Positions 27,941 through 37,471 of a stretch of DNA of 64,000 nt are shown one piece after another. The stretch lies in the NCBI GenBank assembly GCA_025463055.1, contig JAOAPV010000122.1, positions 1 through 64,000 of the forward strand. Reading direction: 5' to 3'. Source of the stretch: Candidatus Acidiferrum typicum. GTDB taxonomy: Bacteria; Acidobacteriota; Terriglobia; Acidiferrales; UBA7541. The notes under the pieces were generated by a model. The model did not search any database. It was not told where the DNA came from and saw only the letters and a list, made by a program, of their open reading frames with translations. How positions within the stretch are numbered: position 1 is the first letter of the stretch; each line of letters begins with the position of its first letter. Position numbers and translations under genes: made by a program.

Positions 27941-29799
27941 TGATCCGCATGCTCGTCATACTCGCGGTCGGAGCTGGCACCGCGATGCTCGTGCTGCCGT
28001 TGCTCGCCTTTGGCCCGGAAAAGAATTCGCAGCAGTCGAACGCGAACGCGTCGTCTGCTGCCGCACAATCTAACGCCGGGCAAATGCTTCGCGCCTTTCT
28101 TGGCGACGACTGGCGGCGCTGGATGACGGAGTATCCGGAAGTCGCTACGCACGTCGGGTTCCCCGGCCAGGACGATCGCTGGACCGACGATTCGCCCGCC
28201 GGCATCACGCAGCGCAAAAAACATTTGGCCGATAGTCTGGCCTCGCTGAAAGCCATTCATCGTGCCGAGCTGCCTGCCAGCGAGCAGCTTAATTTCGATC
28301 TTTATCTCGAGCTGCTCGAGACCGCCAACGAGGGCTTGCAGTATGGCGACGATCCATTTCCGTTCCGCAATGTCGTGCCGCGCAGCCTTTGGATGCCGCT
28401 TAACCAGATGGGCGGCATTCAGCTAGAGTCGGCGGACACCCTGGCGTTGCAGTCGCACCAGACCGTCGCCGGCTACGAAATTATTCTCAAGCGGCTGGCG
28501 GCGCTGCCCGCCGCGGTCGATCAGCAACTCGTATTGCTGCAAGACGGGCTGAAGCGGGGTTACACGCCGCCGAAGATCACACTGCGCGACTTGCCGAAGC
28601 AAATCGCCGATCTGACTCCCGCCGATGCCCTGGCGAGTCCTCTACTGCAGACGTTCACCGAATTTCCGGCAAATTTTCCCGAGGCTGAACGCGCGCGGCT
28701 CACCGAAAAAGCGAAAACCATTTACGCGGCGTCGATCACGCCCGCGTTTCGCAAGCTGCACGATTACGTCGCGTCCACCTATCTACCCGCTTGCCGCGAG
28801 AACATTGCTGCCACCGCACTTCCGAACGGCGCCGCAGCGTACGCTTTTCATATCCGCTGGCAAACGACACTGAATCTCACGCCGCAGCAGATTCACGAAA
28901 TCGGTCTCAGCGAGGTGAAACGCATTCGCGCCGAAATGGATAAGGTGATCGCGTCCACAAAATTTCAGGGCAGCTTTCATCAGTTCACCGAATTCCTGCG
29001 CACCGACGCCCGCTTTTACTACGACAAGCCCGAGGACTTGGTAAACGGCTACCGCATCATCGCCAAGCGCATTGATCCCGGCCTCGCACATCTTTTCGGC
29101 AAACTGCCGCGTTTGCCCTACGGCGTTTGCCCCATTCCTGACTTCAAGGCGCCCTCCCAAACTACTGCTTACTATCAGGGCGGCTCTCCGCAGGCTGGAC
29201 GGCCGGGCTGCTACTTCGTGAATACGTACAATCTGCACGCGCGACCGAAGTACGAGATGGAAGCGCTCTCGCTGCATGAAGCTGTGCCGGGGCACCATTT
29301 GCAGATTTCGCTGGCGCAGGAGATGGAGAATACGCCGGAGTTTCGTAAGCATGTGGGCTACTCCGCGTTCGTGGAAGGCTGGGCGCTGTACAGCGAGGGG
29401 CTCGGCGAAGACGTCGGACTGTACACTGATCCGTACTCGAAATTCGGCCAGCTCAGCTATGAGATGTGGCGGGCGGTGCGCCTCGTGGTCGACACCGGCA
29501 TGCACTCGATGGGCTGGACGCGCGAGCAAGCCATCCAATTCTTCAAGGACAACACCGGCAAGACGGATCAGGACATCACCGTCGAAGTCGATCGATATAT
29601 CGTCTGGCCGGGACAGGCGCTGGCGTACAAGCTCGGCCAGCTCAAGATCCGCGATCTGCGCGCCCAAGCCGAGCGCCGCCTTGGCGCCAAATTCAACATC
29701 CGCACCTTCCACGATGCCGTCCTACAGCAGGGCGCCGTGCCCCTGAGCCTCCTGGAGCCGCACATTGGGCATTGGCTGAACTCCCAAGCCGCTCAGTAA
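27940..29799 (+). CDS. DUF885 family protein, predicted exported metallopeptidase
   Basis: A 619-residue DUF885 protein. The N-terminal hydrophobic segment (MLVILAVGAGTAMLVLPLLA) is a signal peptide or anchor, so it likely acts outside the cytoplasm. The hallmark HEAVPGHH spans residues 446-453 and provides the zinc-binding HExxx-type core expected of this peptidase-like family. TYNLHARPKYEMEALS precedes it and VEGWALYSEGLGED follows, supplying further conserved acidic residues. DUF885 proteins are common and often multicopy in Acidobacteriota. Biochemical knowledge is thin, and dipeptide or carboxypeptidase-type activity is inferred. It overlaps cmk by one base. Confidence 0.88.
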   Translation: MIRMLVILAVGAGTAMLVLPLLAFGPEKNSQQSNANASSAAAQSNAGQMLRAFLGDDWRRWMTEYPEVATHVGFPGQDDRWTDDSPAGITQRKKHLADSLASLKAIHRAELPASEQLNFDLYLELLETANEGLQYGDDPFPFRNVVPRSLWMPLNQMGGIQLESADTLALQSHQTVAGYEIILKRLAALPAAVDQQLVLLQDGLKRGYTPPKITLRDLPKQIADLTPADALASPLLQTFTEFPANFPEAERARLTEKAKTIYAASITPAFRKLHDYVASTYLPACRENIAATALPNGAAAYAFHIRWQTTLNLTPQQIHEIGLSEVKRIRAEMDKVIASTKFQGSFHQFTEFLRTDARFYYDKPEDLVNGYRIIAKRIDPGLAHLFGKLPRLPYGVCPIPDFKAPSQTTAYYQGGSPQAGRPGCYFVNTYNLHARPKYEMEALSLHEAVPGHHLQISLAQEMENTPEFRKHVGYSAFVEGWALYSEGLGEDVGLYTDPYSKFGQLSYEMWRAVRLVVDTGMHSMGWTREQAIQFFKDNTGKTDQDITVEVDRYIVWPGQALAYKLGQLKIRDLRAQAERRLGAKFNIRTFHDAVLQQGAVPLSLLEPHIGHWLNSQAAQ

Positions 29800-29955
29800 G
29801 CGTCTGGCCCCTAGACGGAGCACTGCGGGGTGATGCTCCTGGGCAATTCGGATGATTATCAAAAAAGGACTTGCGGGCGGCAAACGGACGCTCAGGTAGG
29901 GGGCGGCGTTCGGATTCCGGTCACGAACGTCTTGCGGGTGAGCCGAGCGGACTCG

Positions 29956-30243
29956 CTACTCGTCGCTCACGTTCCAGACGTACAAGAAAGAGGCGTCGCT
30001 GGCGGTCGCTACTTTGCGTCCCGCTTTCCGAGTTGCGCGATTCAGCGCGGAACGAACTTTTTCTTTTGCTTGCCCCAAGTCAGCCAAGGGGAGCTTGAGT
30101 GCGGAACCAGCTTTGAGACGGTCGAGGTCCTTGAGGACCGCGGTGACGATCAGTTTGTGCTTTCCATTCCGACCCTGCGGTACATCGGCCTGCACCATGG
30201 TCTTAAAGGTCATTGGCGCAGCCTTGGGGTTCGTGCTTCCCAT
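29956..30243 (-). CDS. Small basic protein of unknown function
   Basis: A 95-residue protein I do not recognise. It is basic, mostly alpha/beta in appearance, without signal or membrane segment: AAPMTFKTMVQADVP, KHKLIVTAVLKDLDRLK, QAKEKVRSALNRATRKAGRK, SDASFLYVWNVSDE. The start at 30243 is strongly supported by an AGGAGGGAGGAG ribosome-binding tract immediately upstream on the minus strand. The longer frame reaching 30546 would ignore it and cross the divergent promoter region. The Lys/Arg-rich helix could bind nucleic acid, which is a guess. It is divergent from the crp-type operon, with an inverted repeat between them. Confidence 0.72.
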   Translation of the reverse strand: MGSTNPKAAPMTFKTMVQADVPQGRNGKHKLIVTAVLKDLDRLKAGSALKLPLADLGQAKEKVRSALNRATRKAGRKVATASDASFLYVWNVSDE

Positions 30244-30261
30244 AGACTCCTCCCTCCTGAT

Positions 30262-30284
30262 GGCATGCTCAATTGAGGCATGCC
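30262..30284. repeat. 7-bp inverted repeat between divergent genes
   Basis: GGCATGC (30262-30268) pairs with GCATGCC (30278-30284) around TCAATTGAG, whose first eight bases are themselves self-complementary. It lies just upstream of the strong ribosome-binding site of the minus-strand gene, in the gap facing the Crp/Fnr operon. It is a candidate operator. Confidence 0.4.
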
Positions 30285-30366
30285 AAACAAGAACGCTAAA
30301 TATACGTACCGTTATCGTATCCTCTCGCAGCGAGTCCTGCAAGTAAAAACAACCGGGGTATGTAGC

Positions 30367-30678
30367 ATGGGGGAGGAGAGGCGTTTTGCCGAGACTAAAT
30401 GCGTGGGTTCGGTTTCCAAAGGATATGACCCGTATGACTTCCGGCCTGATAGCGTTCCGGTAGGGAAGGAACTTGTAATGCTTAAACCTGGAACACATTT
30501 CGAGCAGGTCCCGCTGGAGACAGTCAGAAAGATCATTAAAGAACAAATGCAGCGGGAAGCAAGGACCAGTGACGCAATCGAAGAGGAAAGGCCGGAAACG
30601 GCTTTTGCCGCGATGGAAGAGCCATCGATGGCGGAGCTCGCAGGGTTTCTGACGGGGAGCGATAGAAACGATTCATGA
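30367..30678 (+). CDS. Small acidic protein upstream of a Crp/Fnr regulator
   Basis: A 103-residue protein I do not recognise, co-transcribed with the regulator that follows: its stop overlaps the next ATG (ATGA). It contains MLKPGTHFEQVPLETVRKII followed by an acidic Glu-rich stretch (SDAIEEERPETAF). The start is uncertain. ATG 30367 is given. ATG 30478, which has AAGGAA seven bases upstream and would yield 66 residues starting at MLKPGTHF, is an equally good choice. No membrane or signal segment is present. Coupling suggests it works with the regulator, perhaps as a partner or adaptor, but nothing in the sequence shows how. Confidence 0.6.
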   Translation: MGEERRFAETKCVGSVSKGYDPYDFRPDSVPVGKELVMLKPGTHFEQVPLETVRKIIKEQMQREARTSDAIEEERPETAFAAMEEPSMAELAGFLTGSDRNDS

Positions 30679-31352
30679 AGACCAGCAAGAGAAAGCCCAA
30701 TGGCGTGCCGAAGCTGAAAGCATTCGATGCGCAAGCTTTTCTAGATTCGGCGGGCGTGGATAGGAAAGTTAAACATTTCAAGAAAGCCGAGAGTGTTTTC
30801 TCGCAAGGCTCGGCGGCCGAAAGCGTGATGTATATACAAGAAGGCGCCGTGAAATTAACCGCGCTTAGCGCCTCTGGGAAAGAGGCGATCATTGCGGTTC
30901 TGGGACCCGGCGACTTTTTCGGTGAAGGATGCATGGCGGGCCAGCCGGTTCGCGTGGGAAACGCTACGGCGATCGTGGCCAGCACTGTGCTAATGATTGA
31001 GAAGAATGAAATGGTGCAGGTGCTTCACGAACAACACGGGTTGTCTGACTTGTTCATCAATTTCGTGCTGACACGGAACATTCGGATCGAGGAGGACTTG
31101 ATCGACCAGCTATTCAACTCGACCGAGAAGAGGCTGGCGCGCACGCTGCTGTTGCTTGCCCGGTACGGCAAGCAAGAGCAACCGCAGAGACTGCTCCCAA
31201 AGGTATCGCAAGAGACGCTGGCGGAGATGATTGGCACGACGCGCACGCGAGTGAATTTGTTCATGAACAAATTCAAGAAGCTGGGTTTTATCAAGTACAA
31301 CGGCGGAATTGAAGTCAATACGTCGCTTTTGAGTGTCGTATTGCGGGATTAA
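30675..31352 (+). CDS. Crp/Fnr family transcriptional regulator
   Basis: A 225-residue regulator. Residues about 30-145 form a cyclic-nucleotide-binding-like fold (VFSQGSAAESVMYIQEGAVKL, EAIIAVLGPGDFFGEGCM). A dimerisation helix follows, then a winged HTH (QETLAEMIGTTRTRVNLFMNKFKKLGFIKY). No Cys cluster is present near the N-terminus, so it is not an Fe-S Fnr. The phosphate-binding Arg-Ser of classical CRP is not evident (GEGCMAG), so the ligand may not be cAMP. It overlaps the upstream small gene by four bases. The targets are unknown. Confidence 0.9.
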   Translation: MKTSKRKPNGVPKLKAFDAQAFLDSAGVDRKVKHFKKAESVFSQGSAAESVMYIQEGAVKLTALSASGKEAIIAVLGPGDFFGEGCMAGQPVRVGNATAIVASTVLMIEKNEMVQVLHEQHGLSDLFINFVLTRNIRIEEDLIDQLFNSTEKRLARTLLLLARYGKQEQPQRLLPKVSQETLAEMIGTTRTRVNLFMNKFKKLGFIKYNGGIEVNTSLLSVVLRD

Positions 31353-31392
31353 GGCAGACAGCTCCGGAAGTGAATCTGATAAAAATTTAGCG

Positions 31393-31836
31393 TTAAACCG
31401 AATCGCGCGCGGCGTTGTGCCGTTTGATGGCAACCGCGGCCAGGCACGTGGCCCGTTCAATTAAGCAAATTTCGCCGAGGAATGGGCGGCGCGGGACGCA
31501 ACAGTACATCTCAATGGATCCAAGCGCTTCGTCATTCCCGCCGACAACAGGCGCCGAACAGAACTTATGCAACCCAAAAATTCCCGCGCCCCTGACGATG
31601 GCGGCAAGCCCATCTGCATCGTCATTCGGCAGGGAGGCGAGAGAAATGACATTGCCGATTTCGGAATTCAGAGCGTCGCAGATTTTTTGAAGTATCTCGG
31701 CGAGAGGTATACGGGCAGAAATCGAGTGGAGAAGTTGCTCTTCCGCCCTCAATAAGTATTGAACTTCGGCTCCAGAATCGCGATGCCGAGATGTTAATCG
31801 GAACGTGTTGCGTACTGGGAAATGTTCATCGGCCAT
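31393..31836 (-). CDS. GAF-domain protein with a shortened core
   Basis: A 147-residue single-domain protein. The first helix (LLHSISARIPLAEILQKICDAL) and the last part (APVVGGNDEALGSIEMYC, then LIERATCLAAVAIKRH) are clearly those of the GAF domain found in PAS/GAF sensor kinases. The middle section that normally carries the GxCG and VxDI motifs, about 50 residues, is missing. After ASLPNDDADGLAAIVRGAGI the chain goes directly to the C-terminal strands. The start at 31836 follows GAGGG at good distance. It lies 60 bases downstream of the diguanylate cyclase in the same direction. Ligand binding is doubtful. It may be a decayed sensor or an interaction module. Confidence 0.72.
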   Translation of the reverse strand: MADEHFPVRNTFRLTSRHRDSGAEVQYLLRAEEQLLHSISARIPLAEILQKICDALNSEIGNVISLASLPNDDADGLAAIVRGAGIFGLHKFCSAPVVGGNDEALGSIEMYCCVPRRPFLGEICLIERATCLAAVAIKRHNAARDSV

Positions 31837-31896
31837 TTCGGTTCCCTCGTTTTCGCGTCGCGTTCGATTAAGCTGAGCGAGGTTCGACCGGGAGGG

Positions 31897-33327
31897 CTAG
31901 ACGCGCCCGGCCCGAGCGACTCGCGGCTTCAAGTCCTTTGTGTCGTAGAGATCTCGATCCGCTGCGTAAAGAAGGGTTCCGACGGTATCGGCATCCTTCG
32001 GATAACTTGCGACTCCTACGCTGACGGAGAGAGTTGGCTCCTCAGCGTCTTTGGCGAGAAGATCACAGATTCGGCGTGCTACTAAATTGGCGGCGGCGGC
32101 GCCCGTTTCCGGCAGGACCAAAGCGAACTCGTCGCCACCTTGGCGCGCTGCGGTATCAATCGAGCGGCGACAGTCGGTCAATACCTGCGCCAGCCTGCAA
32201 AGCGCGCGATCTCCAGTCTGATGACCCAATCCATCGTTGATCTCTTTGAGGCCGTCGAGGTCCAGCAAGAGAAGAGAAAATTCCCGATGGGTACGCGTGG
32301 AGCGGGAGATCTCTGCCTGCAATACCTCAAAGAGCCGGCGATGATTGGCCAAACCCGTCAGCGAATCACTGGATGCCTGGCGCCGCAGGTGATCCTCAAG
32401 AGCGCGCTGCTCGGTGATATCAACAACAATAATTTCGTAGCCGACAAAATCTCCATGGTCGTTATAGAAACCGCGACCGCTGAGCCTGGCTTTCAGAGTC
32501 GTGCCGTTTTTTCGCTTCCAATCCATTTCGATTGGCTCGATACGCATCTTCTCGCCGGCTCGGCCTCCGACAGGTGTGGCCGGGCCAAAATCGAGTACGA
32601 TCGACTCCCGATTTGCCATTAAAAGTTCTTCCCTGGTCGCGTAACCGAGCATGGTTACCAGTGCCTGATTGACATCGAGAAACTTTCCTTCGGGGTCGCA
32701 CCGGCAGATTCCGTAAGCCGGATTGTCCACCAGCGCGCGATACAGCGATTGCGAATGTCGCAAGGCCTTTTCGGCTTCGTCGAGCTCCGCGCGAAGTTTC
32801 TGTTCGTTCAAGACGCGGCGAACCGCCATGGGAAGTTGCGCAAGATGCTCGCGTTCGACATAGTCAAACGCGCCATGAGCGGTCAGCTCCGCGATGAGTT
32901 CACTTCCGATGGCGGTAGTTACGAACAAAAGAGGGATGTCTTGGACCGTCTGACGAAGAAGTTGCAACGCCTGTGATCCCTTCCAGTTCGGGCTCGGGTA
33001 CTCCGCAATCACGACGTCATACGTCTGGGAGCGGAGCTGTTCGGTACACTGCGCTATGGTCAAAACCAATTCGGAGCTGACACCAAATCTTGCTTTTTTA
33101 AGCTCTTCCTGGCAGGCGTCTACGACGGCTGCATCACGGTGAATAAAGAGGACATTGATTGGGCGACGCCGGTGAGAAGGCGTGGCGCCTTGAGCGACGC
33201 TCTCCTGATCGGATTGGAGTTCGCTGTGCACAATATTCGAGGCAAAAGTCCGCATTCGGAGCCGCCAAACCCATCCATATAGATAATGGATGAGCGACCA
33301 AGATGAGGAGCCCTGCACAGCGATCAT
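31897..33327 (-). CDS. Diguanylate cyclase with degenerate receiver and PAS domain
   Basis: A 476-residue protein that would make c-di-GMP. Residues about 57-175 form a receiver-like fold in which the phospho-acceptor is Glu109 (VVIAEYPSP) and the usual acidic pair is replaced by HRD. It probably cannot be phosphorylated and may be locked by the Glu. A PAS domain follows (about 190-310; NPAYGICRCDPEGKFLDVNQ, GFYNDHGDFVGYEIIVVDIT). The GGDEF domain is intact, with GGDEF at 397-401 and an RxxD inhibitory site RSID at 388-391. The start at 33327 has AAGG nearby; Met25 is an alternative. It lies between a NarL-type regulator and a GAF protein, all on the minus strand. Confidence 0.9.
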   Translation of the reverse strand: MIAVQGSSSWSLIHYLYGWVWRLRMRTFASNIVHSELQSDQESVAQGATPSHRRRPINVLFIHRDAAVVDACQEELKKARFGVSSELVLTIAQCTEQLRSQTYDVVIAEYPSPNWKGSQALQLLRQTVQDIPLLFVTTAIGSELIAELTAHGAFDYVEREHLAQLPMAVRRVLNEQKLRAELDEAEKALRHSQSLYRALVDNPAYGICRCDPEGKFLDVNQALVTMLGYATREELLMANRESIVLDFGPATPVGGRAGEKMRIEPIEMDWKRKNGTTLKARLSGRGFYNDHGDFVGYEIIVVDITEQRALEDHLRRQASSDSLTGLANHRRLFEVLQAEISRSTRTHREFSLLLLDLDGLKEINDGLGHQTGDRALCRLAQVLTDCRRSIDTAARQGGDEFALVLPETGAAAANLVARRICDLLAKDAEEPTLSVSVGVASYPKDADTVGTLLYAADRDLYDTKDLKPRVARAGRV

Positions 33328-33417
33328 AAGACCTTAGGAATCTCTAATCTGTCCCATTTGAGACATGCACGTAGGTTCAAGGGTTTGTAGGCAGTGGCGC
33401 TGATGTGTCGTAGCGAA

Positions 33418-34074
33418 CTACGCCGGGATGATCTGATTGCGCAGTGCGTAGCGAACCAGCTCAGAAAGCGAGTGACAGGCCAATCGACGCATTAGATTGG
33501 CGCGGTGAGTCTCCGCGGTTTTGATCGAGATGTTGAGCAATGCGGCTACTTCTTTGGTGCTGCGGCCTTTTGCCAAAAGCAGCACTACTTCGCATTGGCG
33601 AGGAGTAAGGCGATCAGCGGGCGACGGACGCGTCTGCGTTCCCGTGGCATTATTTCTAAAGCTGGTCAATATAATATCTGAAACTTTTGCGGTGAAAAAT
33701 GTGTCGTCGGCGTGAACAGCGTTGATGGCGGCGATAAGGTCGCGAGCCGCATCTGTTTTGAAGAGGTAAGCTCGCGCGCCTACCGCCAGCACCTTGTGAA
33801 TCATGGCATCGGAATCGTGCACGGTGAGCATCACGATTTTCGTCCTGGGAAGGCTCTGAATAATCTGGTGCGCGGCCTCCAAACCGTTTAGAACCGGCAT
33901 TCCGATGTCCAGCAACGCCACGTCGGGACGTGTCTCTAGCGCTTTCGCGACCGCCTCGCGGCCGTCAGAGGCTTCTGCTACGACTTCCCATCCGGGCTGA
34001 GCTTCCAACAGACAGCGCAGGCCGGCTCTGACGATGTGGTGATCATCCGCCAGCAACAAACGCAAACTCGCCAT
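33418..34074 (-). CDS. NarL/FixJ-type response regulator
   Basis: A 218-residue two-domain regulator. The receiver has the acidic pair in LLLADDHHIVRAGL, phospho-acceptor Asp56 (VALLDIGMP) and the conserved Lys in LFKTDAARD. A LuxR-type HTH occupies about 150-215 (LTPRQCEVVLLLAKGRSTKEVA, then ISIKTAETHRANLMRRL). GGAG precedes the start at 34074. The gene is divergent from a HisKA_3 histidine kinase at 34336. That class pairs with NarL-type regulators, so the two probably form a two-component system sharing a 261-base control region. Confidence 0.93.
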   Translation of the reverse strand: MASLRLLLADDHHIVRAGLRCLLEAQPGWEVVAEASDGREAVAKALETRPDVALLDIGMPVLNGLEAAHQIIQSLPRTKIVMLTVHDSDAMIHKVLAVGARAYLFKTDAARDLIAAINAVHADDTFFTAKVSDIILTSFRNNATGTQTRPSPADRLTPRQCEVVLLLAKGRSTKEVAALLNISIKTAETHRANLMRRLACHSLSELVRYALRNQIIPA

Positions 34075-34112
34075 GTTCAGCTCCAGCGAAACAGTCGGGA
34101 TCTAGTGAGAAG

Positions 34113-34136
34113 ACGGATATACGGATATATGGATAC
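34113..34136. repeat. Three tandem 8-bp units between divergent regulator and kinase genes
   Basis: ACGGATAT, ACGGATAT and ATGGATAC follow one another without gaps, about 40 bases upstream of the response regulator start. Helically phased short repeats in a shared control region suggest a binding array, possibly for the regulator itself. Confidence 0.45.
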
Positions 34137-34335
34137 ACGAAACACGACAAATGGTGTGTCGCGTTGTGGACACCCGGTGAATCCTCACAGAACAGGGGTC
34201 TGAAGGACAGTGTCTTGGACGAGACAGACACTGAAATTGGAGTCTCCTAATATCAGGGTCCCTTCACAACATTTGCAATAAGGGGGAGAAGGAAGCAGCA
34301 ACTAAGAAGCGAAAAAGATAAGGAGTTCCCAGCTA

Positions 34336-35532
34336 ATGACAACCGAAACGCATCTGCTCGAAATGCTGGGGCACGGCGCCCCGATGTTGGAAGTGCTGAA
34401 TGAACTTTGCAATTTTCTCGATGCGCAGTCGCCGGGAGCGATCTCTACGGTGTTTTTGTTAGATAACGACGGAGTACGGCTGCGGCCAGTGGCTGGGCCG
34501 AACGCCCGAGGAATTTGGAAGGAAGAAATCGATAATCTGGAGGAGGGGCCGTACGAGGGATTCTGCAGCACGGTTGAGGGTCAAGGAAAAGCGCTGACGG
34601 TGGGGGATATCAGCAGCGATCCGATGTTTGTGGTTCATCGCGAAGCGGCTTTGCGCGAGGGCTTGCAAATGGCGTCTTTTCGGCCGATTTTAACGATAGA
34701 AAACCAGATTTTGGGGGCATTGGCGCTCTCTTATCCGCAGCGCGCGACCTGGCCCAAGCCAGACGCAGAAATGATCGAACGGGCCGTGCATCTGGCGGCG
34801 ATCGCGATCGAATGTTATCGAAGCGAGCAAGAGCTGAGGGAATTCTCGAAGCGCCTGAGCCAATCGCAGGATGACGAACGGCGGCGCATTGCACGCGAGT
34901 TGCACGACAGCACCGGACAAAAGCTCTGCGTGCTGGCGATGAATCTGGCCCTGGTGCAAAACCAGGTCAAGTTGTCTGAAACAGCATTGCGCAAGATGCT
35001 TTCGGACTGCTCATCCTTGACAACGGATATTTCCGAAGAAGTTCGGACGCTTTCTTACATGATGCACCCGCCGCTGCTCGACGAATGTGGTTTGGAGACC
35101 TCCATTCAAATGTATTCGAAAGGGATTAACCGGCGAGAGGGCCTTAAAGTTGAACTCGACATACCGCGCCGTCTGGAGCGGCTCTCCGAAGAGGCGGAAC
35201 TGGCGATTTTCCGGATTGTGCAAGCCAGCCTTACGAATATTCACCTGCATTCAGGAAGCGACCAGGCTACGGTCAAGATTGAGCACGTCCTGGAGGGACT
35301 GGCGGTTACGATCCGTGACCGAGGTCGAGGTATACCGAGCGGAGTGCTGGAGCGCTCCCCACTGGGCAAGGGAGCCGGCGTGGGAATCGCAGGAATGAAA
35401 GAAAGAGTGAAATACCTCGGCGGCCGGCTGGAAATCGAAAGCAGCGAGCATGGCACGCAAGTAAAGGCAATAATTCCGAGCTGGCATTTTCGAGGGGCGA
35501 ACTCGGCTGTGGCGGCCGCAAGCGGCGATTGA
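34336..35532 (+). CDS. GAF sensor histidine kinase, HisKA_3 (NarX/DesK) type
   Basis: A 398-residue soluble kinase. A GAF domain covers about 5-165 (FLDAQSPGAISTVFLLDNDG, GFCSTVEGQGKALTVGDI, IENQILGALALSYPQ). The HisKA_3 dimerisation domain has DDERRRIARELHDSTGQK with the phospho-accepting His at 190. The HATPase domain follows (AIFRIVQASLTNIHLHSG, IRDRGRGIP, GVGIAGMKERVKYLGG). No membrane segment is present, so the signal is cytoplasmic. AAGGAG lies 13 to 18 bases before the ATG. It is probably the partner of the divergent NarL-type regulator. Confidence 0.92.
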   Translation: MTTETHLLEMLGHGAPMLEVLNELCNFLDAQSPGAISTVFLLDNDGVRLRPVAGPNARGIWKEEIDNLEEGPYEGFCSTVEGQGKALTVGDISSDPMFVVHREAALREGLQMASFRPILTIENQILGALALSYPQRATWPKPDAEMIERAVHLAAIAIECYRSEQELREFSKRLSQSQDDERRRIARELHDSTGQKLCVLAMNLALVQNQVKLSETALRKMLSDCSSLTTDISEEVRTLSYMMHPPLLDECGLETSIQMYSKGINRREGLKVELDIPRRLERLSEEAELAIFRIVQASLTNIHLHSGSDQATVKIEHVLEGLAVTIRDRGRGIPSGVLERSPLGKGAGVGIAGMKERVKYLGGRLEIESSEHGTQVKAIIPSWHFRGANSAVAAASGD

Positions 35533-35691
35533 GCCACTCAATCAATTCCGTTAAGGTCTGATCCGGGGCCGTTGTATATTTGTTGCTGTTCAACTGATGG
35601 CACCCTTTTCCAGTGAGTCTCGTCGCAAACGTTTCATCTGGCGGCCCTCGCCAGCGCAGGATCGGCGATACCTCCATCTTCCGGCTGAGTC

Positions 35692-36054
35692 GTGATCAAC
35701 GAAGCCTCCAGCCAAATTCCAATAGTGCATGGACTTGAGCTTGATACGCAGACGCGGTGTGTGCATTACCGCTCGGCGTTGGACATTGTCGCGATCAAGA
35801 TGCGGTGTTGCGAGACCTACTATGCTTGCAAGGATTGCCACGAGGCGCTCGCAGGACATGCGATTGCGGTTTGGCCGCGCGCAGAGTGGAATTCGCGGGC
35901 AGTTTTGTGCGGAGCATGCGGAGTGGAGATGACGATTCGGGCATATCTGAAGTCCGAGTCGCAGTGTCCACGGTGCGGGGCGGGGTTTAATCCCGGGTGC
36001 CGCAACCATCATCATTTTTATTTTGAGGGGGAGCAAGAGCAGAAGAAGGGCTAA
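35692..36054 (+). CDS. CHY zinc-finger protein
   Basis: A 120-residue protein of the CHY zinc-finger family. The defining Cys/His series is visible: CVHYRSALDIVAIKMRCC, YYACKDCHEALAGH, LCGACGVEMTI, CPRCGAGFNPGCRNHHHFYF. These would bind three zinc ions. The bacterial role of stand-alone CHY proteins is not established. In eukaryotes the domain occurs in Pirh2-type proteins. The frame starts with GTG at 35692. It is convergent with rho. Confidence 0.9.
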   Translation: MINEASSQIPIVHGLELDTQTRCVHYRSALDIVAIKMRCCETYYACKDCHEALAGHAIAVWPRAEWNSRAVLCGACGVEMTIRAYLKSESQCPRCGAGFNPGCRNHHHFYFEGEQEQKKG

Positions 36055-36178
36055 CGTACCGCTCGAGGCTCACCTAAAGATGCACCGAGAACGCGAAGGT
36101 ACGCAGGAGAAGGAGCCGAAAGAGACTTCTCTCTTCGCGATGCCACGCACAAAGAACTTGCGCCGAAAAAAGCGGAGA

Positions 36179-37471
<1,293 letters not shown>

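Noticed and set aside
28783-29712. A 309-codon minus-strand frame inside the DUF885 gene
   Set aside because: The sense frame has a signal peptide and the HEAVPGHH hallmark; the antisense frame is a product of high G+C.
34291-34320. Signal recognition particle RNA fragment (GGAAGCAGCA)
   Set aside because: Only the short tetraloop-like string matches. The surrounding arms do not pair, and it overlaps the ribosome-binding region of the histidine kinase.
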